From positions 1 through 15,796 of the forward strand of contig JAGLKS010000144.1 in NCBI GenBank assembly GCA_023140905.1: DNA of 15,796 nt, read 5' to 3'. The translations under genes and the position numbers were made by a program. Every line of letters starts with the position of its first letter. The first letter of the stretch is position 1. Shown here piece by piece: positions 8,301 through 15,747 of this stretch. The stretch is from Alphaproteobacteria bacterium. Its GTDB lineage: Bacteria > Pseudomonadota > Alphaproteobacteria > Micavibrionales > Micavibrionaceae. The notes beneath the pieces are model-generated. The model was not told the origin of the DNA. It ran no database searches and saw only the letters and a program-made list of their open reading frames with translations.

Positions 8301-9470
8301 AAGTTTTCTGATACGGCAACGCCGTATACATGTGCTGTGATTGAGGAAACAGTGATCCGCGCTCAGCTTCATGACTTAACAAAAACAGGTAAAGAGATTA
8401 CTCAAGCGAGTCTTAATGGGTTGGATCGTAAATTAACGGCAGGAAATCTTGGTATAGTCACGGCATATATGGAAGCTAAAGGCGTATCCGGTGCGGATAT
8501 CAGCCGTTTTACTGAAAATGTTACAGAATTGTCTAAAGATCACTATTCAACAGATTCGAAGTATCAAGAAGTGGGAGAGAGACAAGAAACTAGTGTTCTT
8601 GAACAATCTGTCATTGGTGGTCAATTTGATTTGAATATTTCACAATTGAGCCCTGCACAAATCGTAATTCCGGTAGCTACTCCCGGTAAAATTGATCCAT
8701 TGCGTGATAAGTATCTGGAATACAATAAAGGTAACACTTGTGAGGAACCTTTGTTCTATATGAAAGAGGGCAGCGATTCAGTTTTTGCGATTTATCGCGA
8801 GAAAAACGGTACAACAGATCCGCAAGATGACGAGTTCAAAGAGCTTGAATTTGATCGGTACCGCACTAATAACGCTATTCAATCCTCCGATGAGGGTGAT
8901 ATGAACGCTCTGTTTAATAATTATGTATGGGCGTGTCCTACAGAAGAAGGCCTTCGTTGTCACATTAATTGTGTACTTGGTTTATCCCCGAAAAATGTTT
9001 CTGTAAACTTGCCGCAACAGCAATCTACGCTTCCTCTTAATCAAAAAGCTGTAGAGACTGCTAGTGTTCGCGCAACGGACTTTAATAATAGAGCAATGGA
9101 CTGCCGTGATCGATTCCCTGTGACGAATTTCATGAGAGGAATACCGTTTTTTGGGGGTATTGCTTCAGCACTGGCTTGGCAAGTTGAGGGCACAAAGGCG
9201 AAAATAGAAGAACGGGGCTTTTTAAAACCGAACAGTATTTCTGCAGAGGAGTTATATGGTAAGAATTGTTCAGAAGAACAAATCAGAAGGTTTGTCACTG
9301 GTAGTTTTAACGATACTGCTGCCAAAAAGGGTGCCAATAGTGCCTTCAAAGAGAATGCGAATGATTGTTGCGGTCCTGATAATGGGAAGAATCAACCTGA
9401 TGTTAGTGGTCATGAAGCGTCTAGACAAAATTATTCTAATGTTGATCCGGTCACTGGACTTAACAACTAA
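5307..9470 (+). CDS. large 1387-residue protein with ~305-residue periodic repeats; function unknown
   Basis: A soluble-looking, mostly helical, charged protein with no signal peptide or clear membrane span. Layout: Pro-rich linker at about 74-102, charged linker at 250-280, Pro-rich linker at 896-935, then a C-terminal domain to 1387. Related segments recur about 305 residues apart: IDNAF...NPTV...MSK (190-217), IDKAF...DPTVSEVMSKV (492-524) and ELGDNASVEAVIKKI (815-829). KGTTPEEAKQ (570-579) is echoed by KGETPEAAKQ (870-879). Only one cysteine (Cys687) occurs before residue 1009, but nine occur after it, including C1210-x7-C1218-x3-C1222 and a Cys-Cys at 1354-1355, which suggests metal or disulfide chemistry in the C-terminal part. 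AAAGGG six bases before the ATG supports the start. The structured leader lies upstream, and its stop overlaps the stop of tag. No known domain is recognised. A type IVB secretion substrate is a guess from neighbourhood and size only. Confidence 0.85.
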   Translation: MADPTKTTVEPPPQKVVEPSSMFGDFKRWILVKGIKGLAALDGAAKSLNESGTRLSKDVEELTESAKNVGDKLPADKSPAGPPPSSELKQPDSNLSPQEPQNIADIKIVQGIINGVIGKINDPIAGWPIRKGLESAGLKIEGELDPMPRTDGHWDEKSLGVLNDLLGTIKKGLKVEGLPDDYSPELRKAIDNAFTDLENKAKDTTNPTVAMKAGMSKLAFDGIIPPEQRKNLFDALDRLHGNNGLQVATTVLPENKNPEPALVKKEEKVEPQKEDIKSQKIMALGTVGETLFELSGKIENMDLMKSIGKFGGLFGNITGDVIKPLTKENLYTTGPNGELILSSDAQDFAHKVIMGLKMIGGDENATGEYNAAIGEKLKAAISAKPEYKKIREEWKEDDRNAFFRSLNVLEQTGGYDNQKAKSVNKNNMMLDVAATMLSEHAPGLQAWIKDFFTNSDLGQMIAGFLGDILGIDIKRLWGDKSGTNEDHLKEQIDKAFDSTYEKANVALKEDLGRDPTVSEVMSKVQIDTHNKMFKGVSGFVIGQAMKPFFKGADEGFVQKTIEEAMKAAVKGTTPEEAKQLFMQNVENAFVDYKNKGTVPPTLEEMKKNIENIPAAAKELGYDFSHPLALINPLTMEQVAEGMFSRARTVLGGDASPSKVAAEVSKTMSHLFELSNDGSSSLDKLSLCKRLTVLLNGDDDKENINIKPEDMDSVLGNLSLIYGGMDKAAKHTEAFAKGNATTIKYDDLPKEFMKNYNKNFKVTAASIGVDPISLRTIDSAQSKQPTPEKIAEEVTNAQTVIVGSVFNLMFNAAQEELGDNASVEAVIKKIEQEITEPTPNALGKTSQIVKYFHNNEEAKKEMLGFLEVAGKGETPEAAKQILVQEFRKNFLAKLQGVTPAFSAASNPIPLLHPGAIPPLKTFDPTVHPITTVPPVDAKMVNVGDNQYISLVYKENTENFSQEPVRYAHGRVGVIQDVLAKNAGKLGLSMNPNGMKNEAGKFSDTATPYTCAVIEETVIRAQLHDLTKTGKEITQASLNGLDRKLTAGNLGIVTAYMEAKGVSGADISRFTENVTELSKDHYSTDSKYQEVGERQETSVLEQSVIGGQFDLNISQLSPAQIVIPVATPGKIDPLRDKYLEYNKGNTCEEPLFYMKEGSDSVFAIYREKNGTTDPQDDEFKELEFDRYRTNNAIQSSDEGDMNALFNNYVWACPTEEGLRCHINCVLGLSPKNVSVNLPQQQSTLPLNQKAVETASVRATDFNNRAMDCRDRFPVTNFMRGIPFFGGIASALAWQVEGTKAKIEERGFLKPNSISAEELYGKNCSEEQIRRFVTGSFNDTAAKKGANSAFKENANDCCGPDNGKNQPDVSGHEASRQNYSNVDPVTGLNN

Positions 9471-10063
9471 ACCGTGTTTTTCCAACAGTAACACTCTTCC
9501 ATGTGATCGTTGACGATGCCCGTTGCTTGCATAAACGCATAGCATATAGTCGGGCCGGTAAATTTCCAGCCTCGGTGTTTCAAATCTTTTGATAACTCCA
9601 CGGATTCTGCGGTTTTTACTGGAATGTCTGCGCGGTGTACGCGTGGGGTGTACGTGTCTTTATCAGGTCTAAAAGACCGGAAATATTCAGCTAGAGAACC
9701 ATATTCTTCTACAAGTTTTATAGCACATCCGGCATTATGAATCATGGCTTCTATTTTACCGCGATGGCGAATAATACCCGGATTTTTGAGAAAGGCTTCT
9801 ACGGAGTTTTCATCAAACCGGATAATCTTGTTAAAATCAAATCCGGCAAAAGCGGCACGGAAATTTTCTTTTTTACGCAGAATTGTCAGCCAGCTTAATC
9901 CTGCCTGAAAGCCCTCCAGACATATTTTCTCGAAAAGACGTACGTCATCATAAACAGGCTTGCCCCATTCTTCATCATGATAGCGTATGTATAGCGGATC
10001 ATTCCCACACCACCAACAGCGCGCTTTACCGTCCGTACCTGTCACTAAACCGTCTTCAACCAT
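9467..10063 (-). CDS. tag: DNA-3-methyladenine glycosylase I
   Basis: Tag excises 3-methyladenine from alkylated DNA, starting base excision repair in the cytoplasm. The protein aligns along its length with E. coli Tag (187 residues): CWWCGNDPLYIRYHDEEWG at 16-34, CLEGFQAGLSWLTILRKKEN near 48-67, NPGIIRHRGKIEAMI, GWKFTGPTICYAFMQATG and NDHMEECYCW at the end. The HhH-family zinc ligands Cys4/His17/His175/Cys179 of the E. coli enzyme correspond to Cys16, His29, His187 and Cys191 here, and the base-binding Glu38 to Glu50, so it should be active. The N-terminus is about 12 residues longer than usual. The ATG at 10063 has only a weak GAAAGA upstream. The gene runs tail-to-tail into the large unknown gene, sharing bases 9467-9470, and no terminator separates them. 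Confidence 0.96.
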   Translation of the reverse strand: MVEDGLVTGTDGKARCWWCGNDPLYIRYHDEEWGKPVYDDVRLFEKICLEGFQAGLSWLTILRKKENFRAAFAGFDFNKIIRFDENSVEAFLKNPGIIRHRGKIEAMIHNAGCAIKLVEEYGSLAEYFRSFRPDKDTYTPRVHRADIPVKTAESVELSKDLKHRGWKFTGPTICYAFMQATGIVNDHMEECYCWKNTV

Positions 10064-10139
10064 GGAGAATCTTTCACGCTGTGTATATTATCATCTTTCA
10101 AATATATTGTAGCATACGCATTATAAAATGAGGCATAAA

Positions 10140-10230
10140 GGTCGCGACTGCGACCTCGTTCCAATAGGAACGGAGCCCCATGGTTTTATTTGGGCGTATG
10201 AACGCACATATAAAGCGCGGATTTTATATG
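10140..10230 (+). promoter_or_regulatory. three perfect hairpins in the leader of ettA
   Basis: GGTCGC-GACT-GCGACC (10140-10155) and CGTTCC-AATA-GGAACG (10157-10172) lie one base apart, and CATATAAA/TTTATATG (10207-10214 with 10223-10230) follows. All stems are perfect. None carries a T-tail on the plus strand, so they look like a leader structure rather than a terminator. On the minus strand the first hairpin is followed by TTTAT and could weakly terminate leftward transcripts. They end about 95 bases before the ettA ATG. No known RNA family is recognised. Confidence 0.35.
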
Positions 10231-10325
10231 CATGATTGACTTTGGGCGTGTCTTAGGCCACAAAGATGTTTTTAAAATCAGGACCTATTAATTCAAACGG
10301 ATAAATAAATTTACAAAGGATAGCT

Positions 10326-12002
10326 ATGGCTTCTTATCAATATGTGTACGTCATGAACGGCTTAACAAAGGCGTACGGCAATGGCAAAAAAGTTCTTGAA
10401 AATGTAACGCTCAGCTTTTTCCCCGGCGCAAAAATTGGTGTACTTGGACCTAATGGCGCGGGCAAGTCAACGCTTCTGCGGATTATGGCTGGGCAGGACA
10501 AAGATTATATGGGCGAAGCATGGTCGGCTGAGGGCGCGCGCGTTGGCTATTTGGAGCAAGAACCCAAGCTTGATGAAAGTAAAACTGTGGGCGAAAACGT
10601 GATGGAAGCCTTGAGCAATGTCAAAGCTATGGTTGATCGCTTCAATGCTATTGGCATGGAAATGGGCGAGCCGGATGCAGATTTTGATAAGCTTTCTGGG
10701 GAAATGGGCGATTTGCAAGAAAAGATTGATGCTGTAGATGGATGGGAGCTAGACCGTACCATTGAAATAGCAATGGATGCGTTGCGCTGCCCGCCTGCGG
10801 AAACCAGCGTAGCACAGCTTTCTGGCGGGGAAAAGCGTCGTGTGGCACTGTGTAAGCTGCTATTGGAAAAGCCGGATTTGCTCTTGCTGGACGAGCCGAC
10901 TAACCACCTTGATGCGGAAAGCGTAGCATGGTTACAGCGGTTTCTAGGCGAGTATCAGGGCGCTGTGGTGATGGTGACTCACGATCGTTATTTCCTTGAT
11001 AATGTCACAGGCTGGATTTTGGAAATAGACCGCGGGAGCGGCATTCCTTATGAAGGCAATTATTCAGCTTATCTGGATTCCAAGGCTAAGCGTATGCGTC
11101 AGGAAGAGCGCGAAGAATCAACGCGGCAAAAAACATTGGCTCGTGAGATGGAATGGATGGGTAAAAGCCCGTCTGCCCGCCGGGCAAAATCTAAAGCGCG
11201 GATTAACGCATATGAAGAACTTTTTGCTCAGAGCCAGAAACGCGATGGGACCAATGCGCAAATTGTTATTCCAACCCCGCCCCGTTTGGGCGATTTAGTA
11301 ATCGAGGCTAAAAATATTAGCAAAGGCTTTGGCGATCGTTTGTTGATTGATGGTCTGTCCTTTAGCTTACCTCCGGGTGGGATCGTTGGTGTGATTGGTC
11401 CGAACGGCGCGGGGAAAACCACACTGTTTAAGATGATTACAGGCAAGGAAACACCTGATGAGGGAAGCTTTAAAGTCGGTGATACGGTTAAGCTGGGTTA
11501 TGTTGATCAAAGCCGCGATAGTTTGAATGATAGTGCAACTGTGTGGGAGGAAATCTCCGGCGGTACGGATATTATCAAGCTGGGAAAAATCGAGATGCAA
11601 AGCCGGGCGTACGTGTCTGCGTTTAACTTCCGGGGCCACGATCAGCAAAAGAACGTTGGTTCATTGTCCGGTGGGCAGCGTAATCGCGTACACCTTGCCA
11701 AGATGCTTCGCGAAGAGGCTAATGTTATTCTTCTCGATGAGCCGACTAATGATCTGGATACGGAAACACTAGCGGCACTGGAAGAGGCTTTGGAGCAATA
11801 TGCAGGCTGTGCAGTGGTGATTTCGCATGATAGGTGGTTTTTGGACAGGCTGGCGACGCATATTCTGGCCTTTGAAGGTGACTCGCAAGTCACATGGTTT
11901 GAGGGGAATTATCAGGACTATGAAGCTGATTACCACAAACGTATGGGCCATGATGCCGATACGCCAAAACGGATTAAATACCGGCCTTTACGTAAGTCTT
12001 AG
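10326..12002 (+). CDS. ettA: energy-dependent translational throttle protein EttA (ABC-F)
   Basis: EttA is a soluble ABC-F ATPase that binds the ribosomal E site and gates entry into the elongation cycle according to the ATP/ADP ratio. Length (558 residues) matches E. coli EttA (555). Two ABC domains are visible. The first has Walker A GPNGAGKS at 41-48, signature LSGGE at 166-169 region, and Walker B ending DEP with catalytic Glu190, then NHLD. The second has GPNGAGKT at 358-365, LSGGQ at 447-451 and DEP with Glu472, then NDLD. The insertion at about 95-140 is the EttA arm, and the linker at 245-305, rich in Arg, Lys and Glu (SPSARRAKSKARINAYEEL), is the P-site tRNA-interaction motif. There are no membrane segments. 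AAAGGA precedes the ATG at good spacing. It stands alone behind a hairpin-rich leader and is followed by terminator-like hairpins. Confidence 0.96.
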   Translation: MASYQYVYVMNGLTKAYGNGKKVLENVTLSFFPGAKIGVLGPNGAGKSTLLRIMAGQDKDYMGEAWSAEGARVGYLEQEPKLDESKTVGENVMEALSNVKAMVDRFNAIGMEMGEPDADFDKLSGEMGDLQEKIDAVDGWELDRTIEIAMDALRCPPAETSVAQLSGGEKRRVALCKLLLEKPDLLLLDEPTNHLDAESVAWLQRFLGEYQGAVVMVTHDRYFLDNVTGWILEIDRGSGIPYEGNYSAYLDSKAKRMRQEEREESTRQKTLAREMEWMGKSPSARRAKSKARINAYEELFAQSQKRDGTNAQIVIPTPPRLGDLVIEAKNISKGFGDRLLIDGLSFSLPPGGIVGVIGPNGAGKTTLFKMITGKETPDEGSFKVGDTVKLGYVDQSRDSLNDSATVWEEISGGTDIIKLGKIEMQSRAYVSAFNFRGHDQQKNVGSLSGGQRNRVHLAKMLREEANVILLDEPTNDLDTETLAALEEALEQYAGCAVVISHDRWFLDRLATHILAFEGDSQVTWFEGNYQDYEADYHKRMGHDADTPKRIKYRPLRKS

Positions 12003-12036
12003 GATTTACTTTTAATCACTTTCGGGTTTAATTCCC

Positions 12037-12050
12037 CGCAGCTTGCTGCG
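12037..12050. repeat. small GC-rich hairpin CGCAGC/GCTGCG
   Basis: CGCAGC-TT-GCTGCG, part of a CCCCGCAGCTTGCTGCG block just downstream of ettA. It is closely similar to the hairpin at 12163-12182 on the other side of the palindromic element, so the two look like flanking partners. The tight TT loop and lack of a T-tail argue against this copy ending transcription. Confidence 0.45.
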
Positions 12051-12053
12051 TTG

Positions 12054-12156
12054 GTCATCGTGAGCGAAGCGTGGCGATCCAGTGCTACAAGAAAGACTCT
12101 AGATTGCCGCGTTCGCCCGCCTTCGTAAAAACTACGGCGTGGCTCCTCGCAATGAC
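12054..12156. repeat. dispersed palindromic repeat (non-coding, MITE/RPE-like)
   Basis: The 103-bp element starts GTCATCGTGAG and ends CTCGCAATGAC, whose inverse GTCATTGCGAG matches at 9 of 11 bases. Internally GCGAAGCGTGGCGATC (12064-12079) folds back on GATTGCCGCGTTCGC (12102-12116) with one bulge and two mismatches. This GTCATTGCGAGCGAAGCGTG type of sequence is known as a high-copy intergenic palindrome in many alphaproteobacterial and other genomes. The segment CCTTCGTAAAAACTACGGCG (12119-12138) is a second small hairpin inside it. No transposase is present; mobilisation in trans is usual for such elements. Only one copy lies in this window. Confidence 0.65.
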
Positions 12157-12162
12157 GTGATA

Positions 12163-12187
12163 CCCCGCTGCTTGCGGCGGGGTTCTT
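12163..12187 (+). terminator. possible intrinsic terminator downstream of ettA
   Basis: CCCCGC (12163-12168) pairs with GCGGGG (12177-12182), extended inward by a T-G and two more pairs, and is followed by TTCTT. The stem is strong but the tail is interrupted by C. It lies 160 bases after the ettA stop, beyond the inserted palindromic repeat. Confidence 0.4.
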
Positions 12188-12207
12188 CATAAGGCGTACA
12201 GTAATTG

Positions 12208-12241
12208 AAAAAGGCACTTGATATGGCCCACGAGCCTTTTT
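12208..12241 (+). terminator. predicted rho-independent terminator
   Basis: AAAAAGGC (12208-12215) pairs perfectly with GCCTTTTT (12234-12241), with an 18-base loop and the T-run forming the tail. The A-run on the left also lets it work on the opposite strand. It separates ettA from the dotA transcription unit. Confidence 0.6.
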
Positions 12242-12495
12242 GTATAGTTTTAAATATTTTGCCTTACAAGAACGCTGTATAAGCTCTTTCACATAACACC
12301 TATTTGCATCCATTTGATGGGATTTATGTTCGTGTTTCTAAGGTGTTATGAGGATAAATTTGGCGAAAATGTGACATAAAAACTCGCATTCCCCCTCAAA
12401 ATGATGTTACAATGTATAGTAATTGTCTAAAATGCGATCTATAATTATTCGCGTTTTAGGGCGTTTTGTGTTTCTAACGTAAGTGAGCAAATATC
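12242..12495. other. intergenic region upstream of dotA
   Basis: No gene is recognised here. It contains a perfect 10-bp inverted repeat (12292-12301 with 12341-12350) and a TATAAT at 12440-12445, which would place a transcript start about 45 bases before the GTG start of dotA. No matching -35 is seen at 16-18 bp, so the promoter call is weak. A regulator-dependent promoter would fit a missing -35, but that is inference. Confidence 0.35.
12292..12350. repeat. perfect 10-bp inverted repeat upstream of dotA
   Basis: CATAACACCT (12292-12301) and AGGTGTTATG (12341-12350) are exact inverse complements separated by 39 bases, which themselves contain CCAT-TTG-ATGG (12310-12320). It could be an RNA stem or a pair of half-sites for a regulator. 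It is not a terminator because no T-run follows. Confidence 0.4.
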
Positions 12496-15400
12496 GTGCA
12501 GAACATTAAGGCTAAGGATGTCATTGCGTATGCGATTATGCCCCGCATTATCCCACGTATAAAGGAGTTCTTTGCTTCTGGTTTTGGGTATGTTTCTTTT
12601 CTGATGGCACAGGTTTTTGCCGTTGTACGTTTACTTCCGGCAAGTCATCCTTATCTGAATTCAAAAAATATTGGCCGTTATGGACTTCGCCATGTCATTG
12701 CGCAAGCTGCTGAAAATTTGACATTTTCTTATAAGAATATCGATCAGATTATTGTCTTTTTCTCTATGCTGATCGGGATTGCTATCTTGATTATACAATT
12801 TGTGTTGTTAGCGTACACAATATTTATTTCTCCTGTTATGGCAACAGCATCTATATTCGACACAGCTCATCCCCAAACTGATATAGCATTCAACTTACTT
12901 GATGAAGTGTTTGGGATACCCGGACTTTTTTGTTCTACAAGTAATACAACGCTATGTTCAGAGTATGCAACTAAGTATTTAGGCGTTTCCTCAGGGGTGG
13001 GGGGAAAGCCTCTGCCGTTTCATTCTGCGCTTCATGGCTTGTTTGAGTTTTATACAACCGGCTTGATGATGATTGCTATGTTGCTCTTTCTGTACTTTGT
13101 TGTTGTTGTTGTTGTTGAAACAGCCGTGACAGGAACACCGTTTGGTCAACGCTTCAAGAATTTCTGGGTGCCGATCCGCTTGATTGTTGCAATAGGGTTG
13201 TTAATGCCTGTTAATTATGGGTTAAGTTCGGGGCAATATATTGTTTTATATACAGCTAAATATGCGTCAGGATTAGCGACAAATGGCTGGAATGCATTTA
13301 ATGAAGGTGTCGCGGCTCATGCGTTGTTTAATTCATCCAATTATTCTAACGGTCTTCCAATTGGAGAACAGCATTCGTTGCTGGCTTTGCCGGAGGCTCC
13401 AGATATATCAGCATTGGTTGAATCAATGAGTATCGTACATGCTTGTGCCTATGCTTATCATCGTTTGAATGGCGGATTTAATTCTGGAAATAAGAATGAA
13501 ACGAAAGGATCTGGGGACTATCCTAATAGAAGAGAAAATTACGTACGAAGCGGCGCTCCTTTAGGTGAATTTGAAGTTCAGGCGTTCTTTGTTAAGACCA
13601 AAACAGCAGGTATGGTTAATGGGAAACTTGGAACATCTGATATTGATGGTACTGATTCAATGCGCCAATACATAAGTGATCGCACCTCAGTTCCTTATTT
13701 TGCTAAAGGTGCTTCTCCTGTTGATGCGTTAGGCTTTTATTATGGTGGTGATATTATCATTCGTTTCGGTGAATTTCGTATGCTGAATAATTTTGAAAGC
13801 AATCCTATACATAAACAGGATACTGGATACGTAAAACCGCTTTGCGGAGATGTTCGTATTCCGATTAGTAATCTGACAGATCCAGCTGGAACTATAGCGT
13901 CTGCTAGTACCGGTGGCGCCGGTCAGATACAAAAATTCTATTATGATCTGATTTTAGAGTTGTGGTTTGAGGCTCCGGAACTGAGACAAGTTGGACGTAC
14001 ATTGATCGAAACTGCTGTTGAGCAGAATGATGTGTTGGTTCACACTTTTTGTGACGCAACTGAAGGGTCGGCTTTTGGACCTATTGCTGCGATTGATATT
14101 GGTTCAGGACCTCAGGGATTCCTGACAAAGAGTGAGTGCAAAGAGAGCAAAAAAACCCCGGCATCTAAATGGCGCTCTATGTTTATTTCAGACATACAAA
14201 CCAGAGTAAAACGGGAATTGCGGGATGCTTGGGCAAACTACCTTGTTAATACATCTTTTCTCGAGTTTGAAGATAAGGTGAAAAAGCGTGGATGGGGTGG
14301 TACCGGTATATGGTACAATAAGATCGCAGAAATCAATGGTGGGTGGATAGATGCAGTGAATGGAATACCGCGTCTGGAACGTTTTCCGGCGGTTATGGAA
14401 GAAGTTAAAGAGTATAAACAACAACACGTACAGAATTTAAATCCAAAAGATATTTATACACCTACAGTTGCGGCGTCGTCTGAAAACGCAATGCCCAAGC
14501 AAATCAAACTTAAAGGTGATTCTAACTCGCTAACCAAAATTGCACTTCCTCTGTCTAAAGTTTACTCTTTTTGGAATCCACCGAATGATAATAGAAACAA
14601 TGATAAACTGAATGAGGCTAAAGACGGTAATCCGTTCATGAGCGCGATAAATATGTTGCTTGGTACATCAGGGTTGTTTGAAATTAGGAAGGCAAATCAG
14701 CATATACACCCAATGGCACAACTTTCTGCTATTGGCAAGGGTTTGGTTAATTCTGCTGTGCTTAATATGGCTGTTTCGACGACAAGCGCAGCTCTTGGCG
14801 GTATTCTGAAAAGCTTTGAGAAAATGGCGCCGATGGCTGGTCTTGTGGACGCGGTTAGTAAGTTGTTCTATTCAACAGCGTTTATAGGATTGACTGCCGG
14901 ATTTGTTTTGTTCTATGTGCTGCCGTTTATGCCGTTCTTATATTTCTTTTTCGCTGTGGCAAACTGGGTCAAGACGATATTTGAAGCTATGTTGGGCGTT
15001 CCTTTATGGGCTTTGGCGCATATGCGTATAGATGGAGAAGGGCTGCCTGGTGAGGCTGCCGCAAATGGATATTTTCTTATTCTTGAGATACTTATCAGGC
15101 CGATCATGACTGTTATTGCATTTCTTGCTGCCATTATTATTTTCTCAACACAAGTGCGTATTCTTAATTTGGTATGGGATGTGGTGGTCGCTAATGCCGC
15201 TGGGTTTACTGAAGTTGATAACATTATCAATGGTTCAGTGGGAAGTGATATTATGTTCTTCCGTAATGAGATTGATCAGTTCTTTTTCACCATAGTTTAT
15301 ACAATTGTGGTGTATATGTTAGGAATGTCCTCTTTTAAACTAATTGATATAATTCCTGACAAGATATTGCGTTGGACTGGTTCCGGGGCATCTGCTTACG

Positions 15401-15576
15401 GTGATATCGATCAGGATAATGTTGAAAGTCTGAGCCGTTATGCGGCTGTGGGTGGTATGACAATAGGTAACCAGGCTGCCGGTGCGCTTGTATCATTGGG
15501 TCAAGGTTTGGGTGGAAGTCTTGGTAGTACGCTAGCAGGGCCAAAGTCGTCACCATCTACTGCAAAAAAGGAGTAA
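12496..15576 (+). CDS. dotA: DotA/TraY-family type IVB secretion system inner-membrane protein
   Basis: DotA (TraY in IncI plasmids) is a polytopic inner-membrane protein needed for effector or DNA transfer by type IVB secretion systems. The length (1026 residues) is close to Legionella DotA (1048). Topology also fits: hydrophobic segments at about 84-115, 187-210 and 224-255, a long polar domain at about 260-785 expected in the periplasm, then spans at about 790-835, 865-890 and 928-950 and a Gly/Ser-rich cytoplasmic tail. The family signature is clear in GTPFGQRFKNFWVPIRLI (213-230) followed by LLMPVNYGLSSGQYIV and LATNGWNAF. Cysteines in the polar domain (Cys146, Cys154, Cys317 and others) could form disulfides. 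The start is GTG at 12496 with a weak AAGTGAG before it; Met15 is a less likely alternative. The next gene begins at 15748 and looks like a paralog. No other Dot/Icm genes are visible, so the rest must lie elsewhere. Confidence 0.87.
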   Translation: MQNIKAKDVIAYAIMPRIIPRIKEFFASGFGYVSFLMAQVFAVVRLLPASHPYLNSKNIGRYGLRHVIAQAAENLTFSYKNIDQIIVFFSMLIGIAILIIQFVLLAYTIFISPVMATASIFDTAHPQTDIAFNLLDEVFGIPGLFCSTSNTTLCSEYATKYLGVSSGVGGKPLPFHSALHGLFEFYTTGLMMIAMLLFLYFVVVVVVETAVTGTPFGQRFKNFWVPIRLIVAIGLLMPVNYGLSSGQYIVLYTAKYASGLATNGWNAFNEGVAAHALFNSSNYSNGLPIGEQHSLLALPEAPDISALVESMSIVHACAYAYHRLNGGFNSGNKNETKGSGDYPNRRENYVRSGAPLGEFEVQAFFVKTKTAGMVNGKLGTSDIDGTDSMRQYISDRTSVPYFAKGASPVDALGFYYGGDIIIRFGEFRMLNNFESNPIHKQDTGYVKPLCGDVRIPISNLTDPAGTIASASTGGAGQIQKFYYDLILELWFEAPELRQVGRTLIETAVEQNDVLVHTFCDATEGSAFGPIAAIDIGSGPQGFLTKSECKESKKTPASKWRSMFISDIQTRVKRELRDAWANYLVNTSFLEFEDKVKKRGWGGTGIWYNKIAEINGGWIDAVNGIPRLERFPAVMEEVKEYKQQHVQNLNPKDIYTPTVAASSENAMPKQIKLKGDSNSLTKIALPLSKVYSFWNPPNDNRNNDKLNEAKDGNPFMSAINMLLGTSGLFEIRKANQHIHPMAQLSAIGKGLVNSAVLNMAVSTTSAALGGILKSFEKMAPMAGLVDAVSKLFYSTAFIGLTAGFVLFYVLPFMPFLYFFFAVANWVKTIFEAMLGVPLWALAHMRIDGEGLPGEAAANGYFLILEILIRPIMTVIAFLAAIIIFSTQVRILNLVWDVVVANAAGFTEVDNIINGSVGSDIMFFRNEIDQFFFTIVYTIVVYMLGMSSFKLIDIIPDKILRWTGSGASAYGDIDQDNVESLSRYAAVGGMTIGNQAAGALVSLGQGLGGSLGSTLAGPKSSPSTAKKE
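13099..13116 (+). repeat. in-frame (GTT)6 trinucleotide repeat inside dotA
   Basis: Six consecutive GTT codons encode Val202-Val207 in a predicted membrane span. A slippage event would add or remove valine without a frameshift. It may be chance in a hydrophobic segment. Confidence 0.6.
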
Positions 15577-15747
15577 GCTCGGTTCGTCCGGCTGGATAAG
15601 TATTTAAGGTGTGCTGATAGAAGTGCAATAAAACAGCGCAGGAAAGTATTTTGTTTATATCTGCGGGTGCGTAATTATTATCAGTTATCGCTGTTCGAGG
15701 GATAAAAGATTTGTTGAGTATATGGCTTTGTAAGGAAGAGGAAATCT

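Noticed and set aside
10128..10235. A 35-codon plus-strand ORF between tag and ettA as a real gene
   Set aside because: There is no Shine-Dalgarno, the frame is set by hairpin sequences, and the length is within chance expectation. It is kept only as part of the leader finding.
11999..12313. A 104-codon minus-strand open frame downstream of ettA
   Set aside because: It reads through the dispersed palindromic repeat (giving the familiar RHCEEPRRS and RHASLTMTN strings of repeat-derived spurious proteins), the GC-rich hairpins and the terminator at 12208-12241. It has no plausible start context.
15634..15700. AACAGCG...CGCTGTT inverted repeat between dotA and the next gene as a terminator
   Set aside because: The arms are only 7 bp with a long centre and no T-run follows. 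It is not convincing as a terminator or an RNA element.
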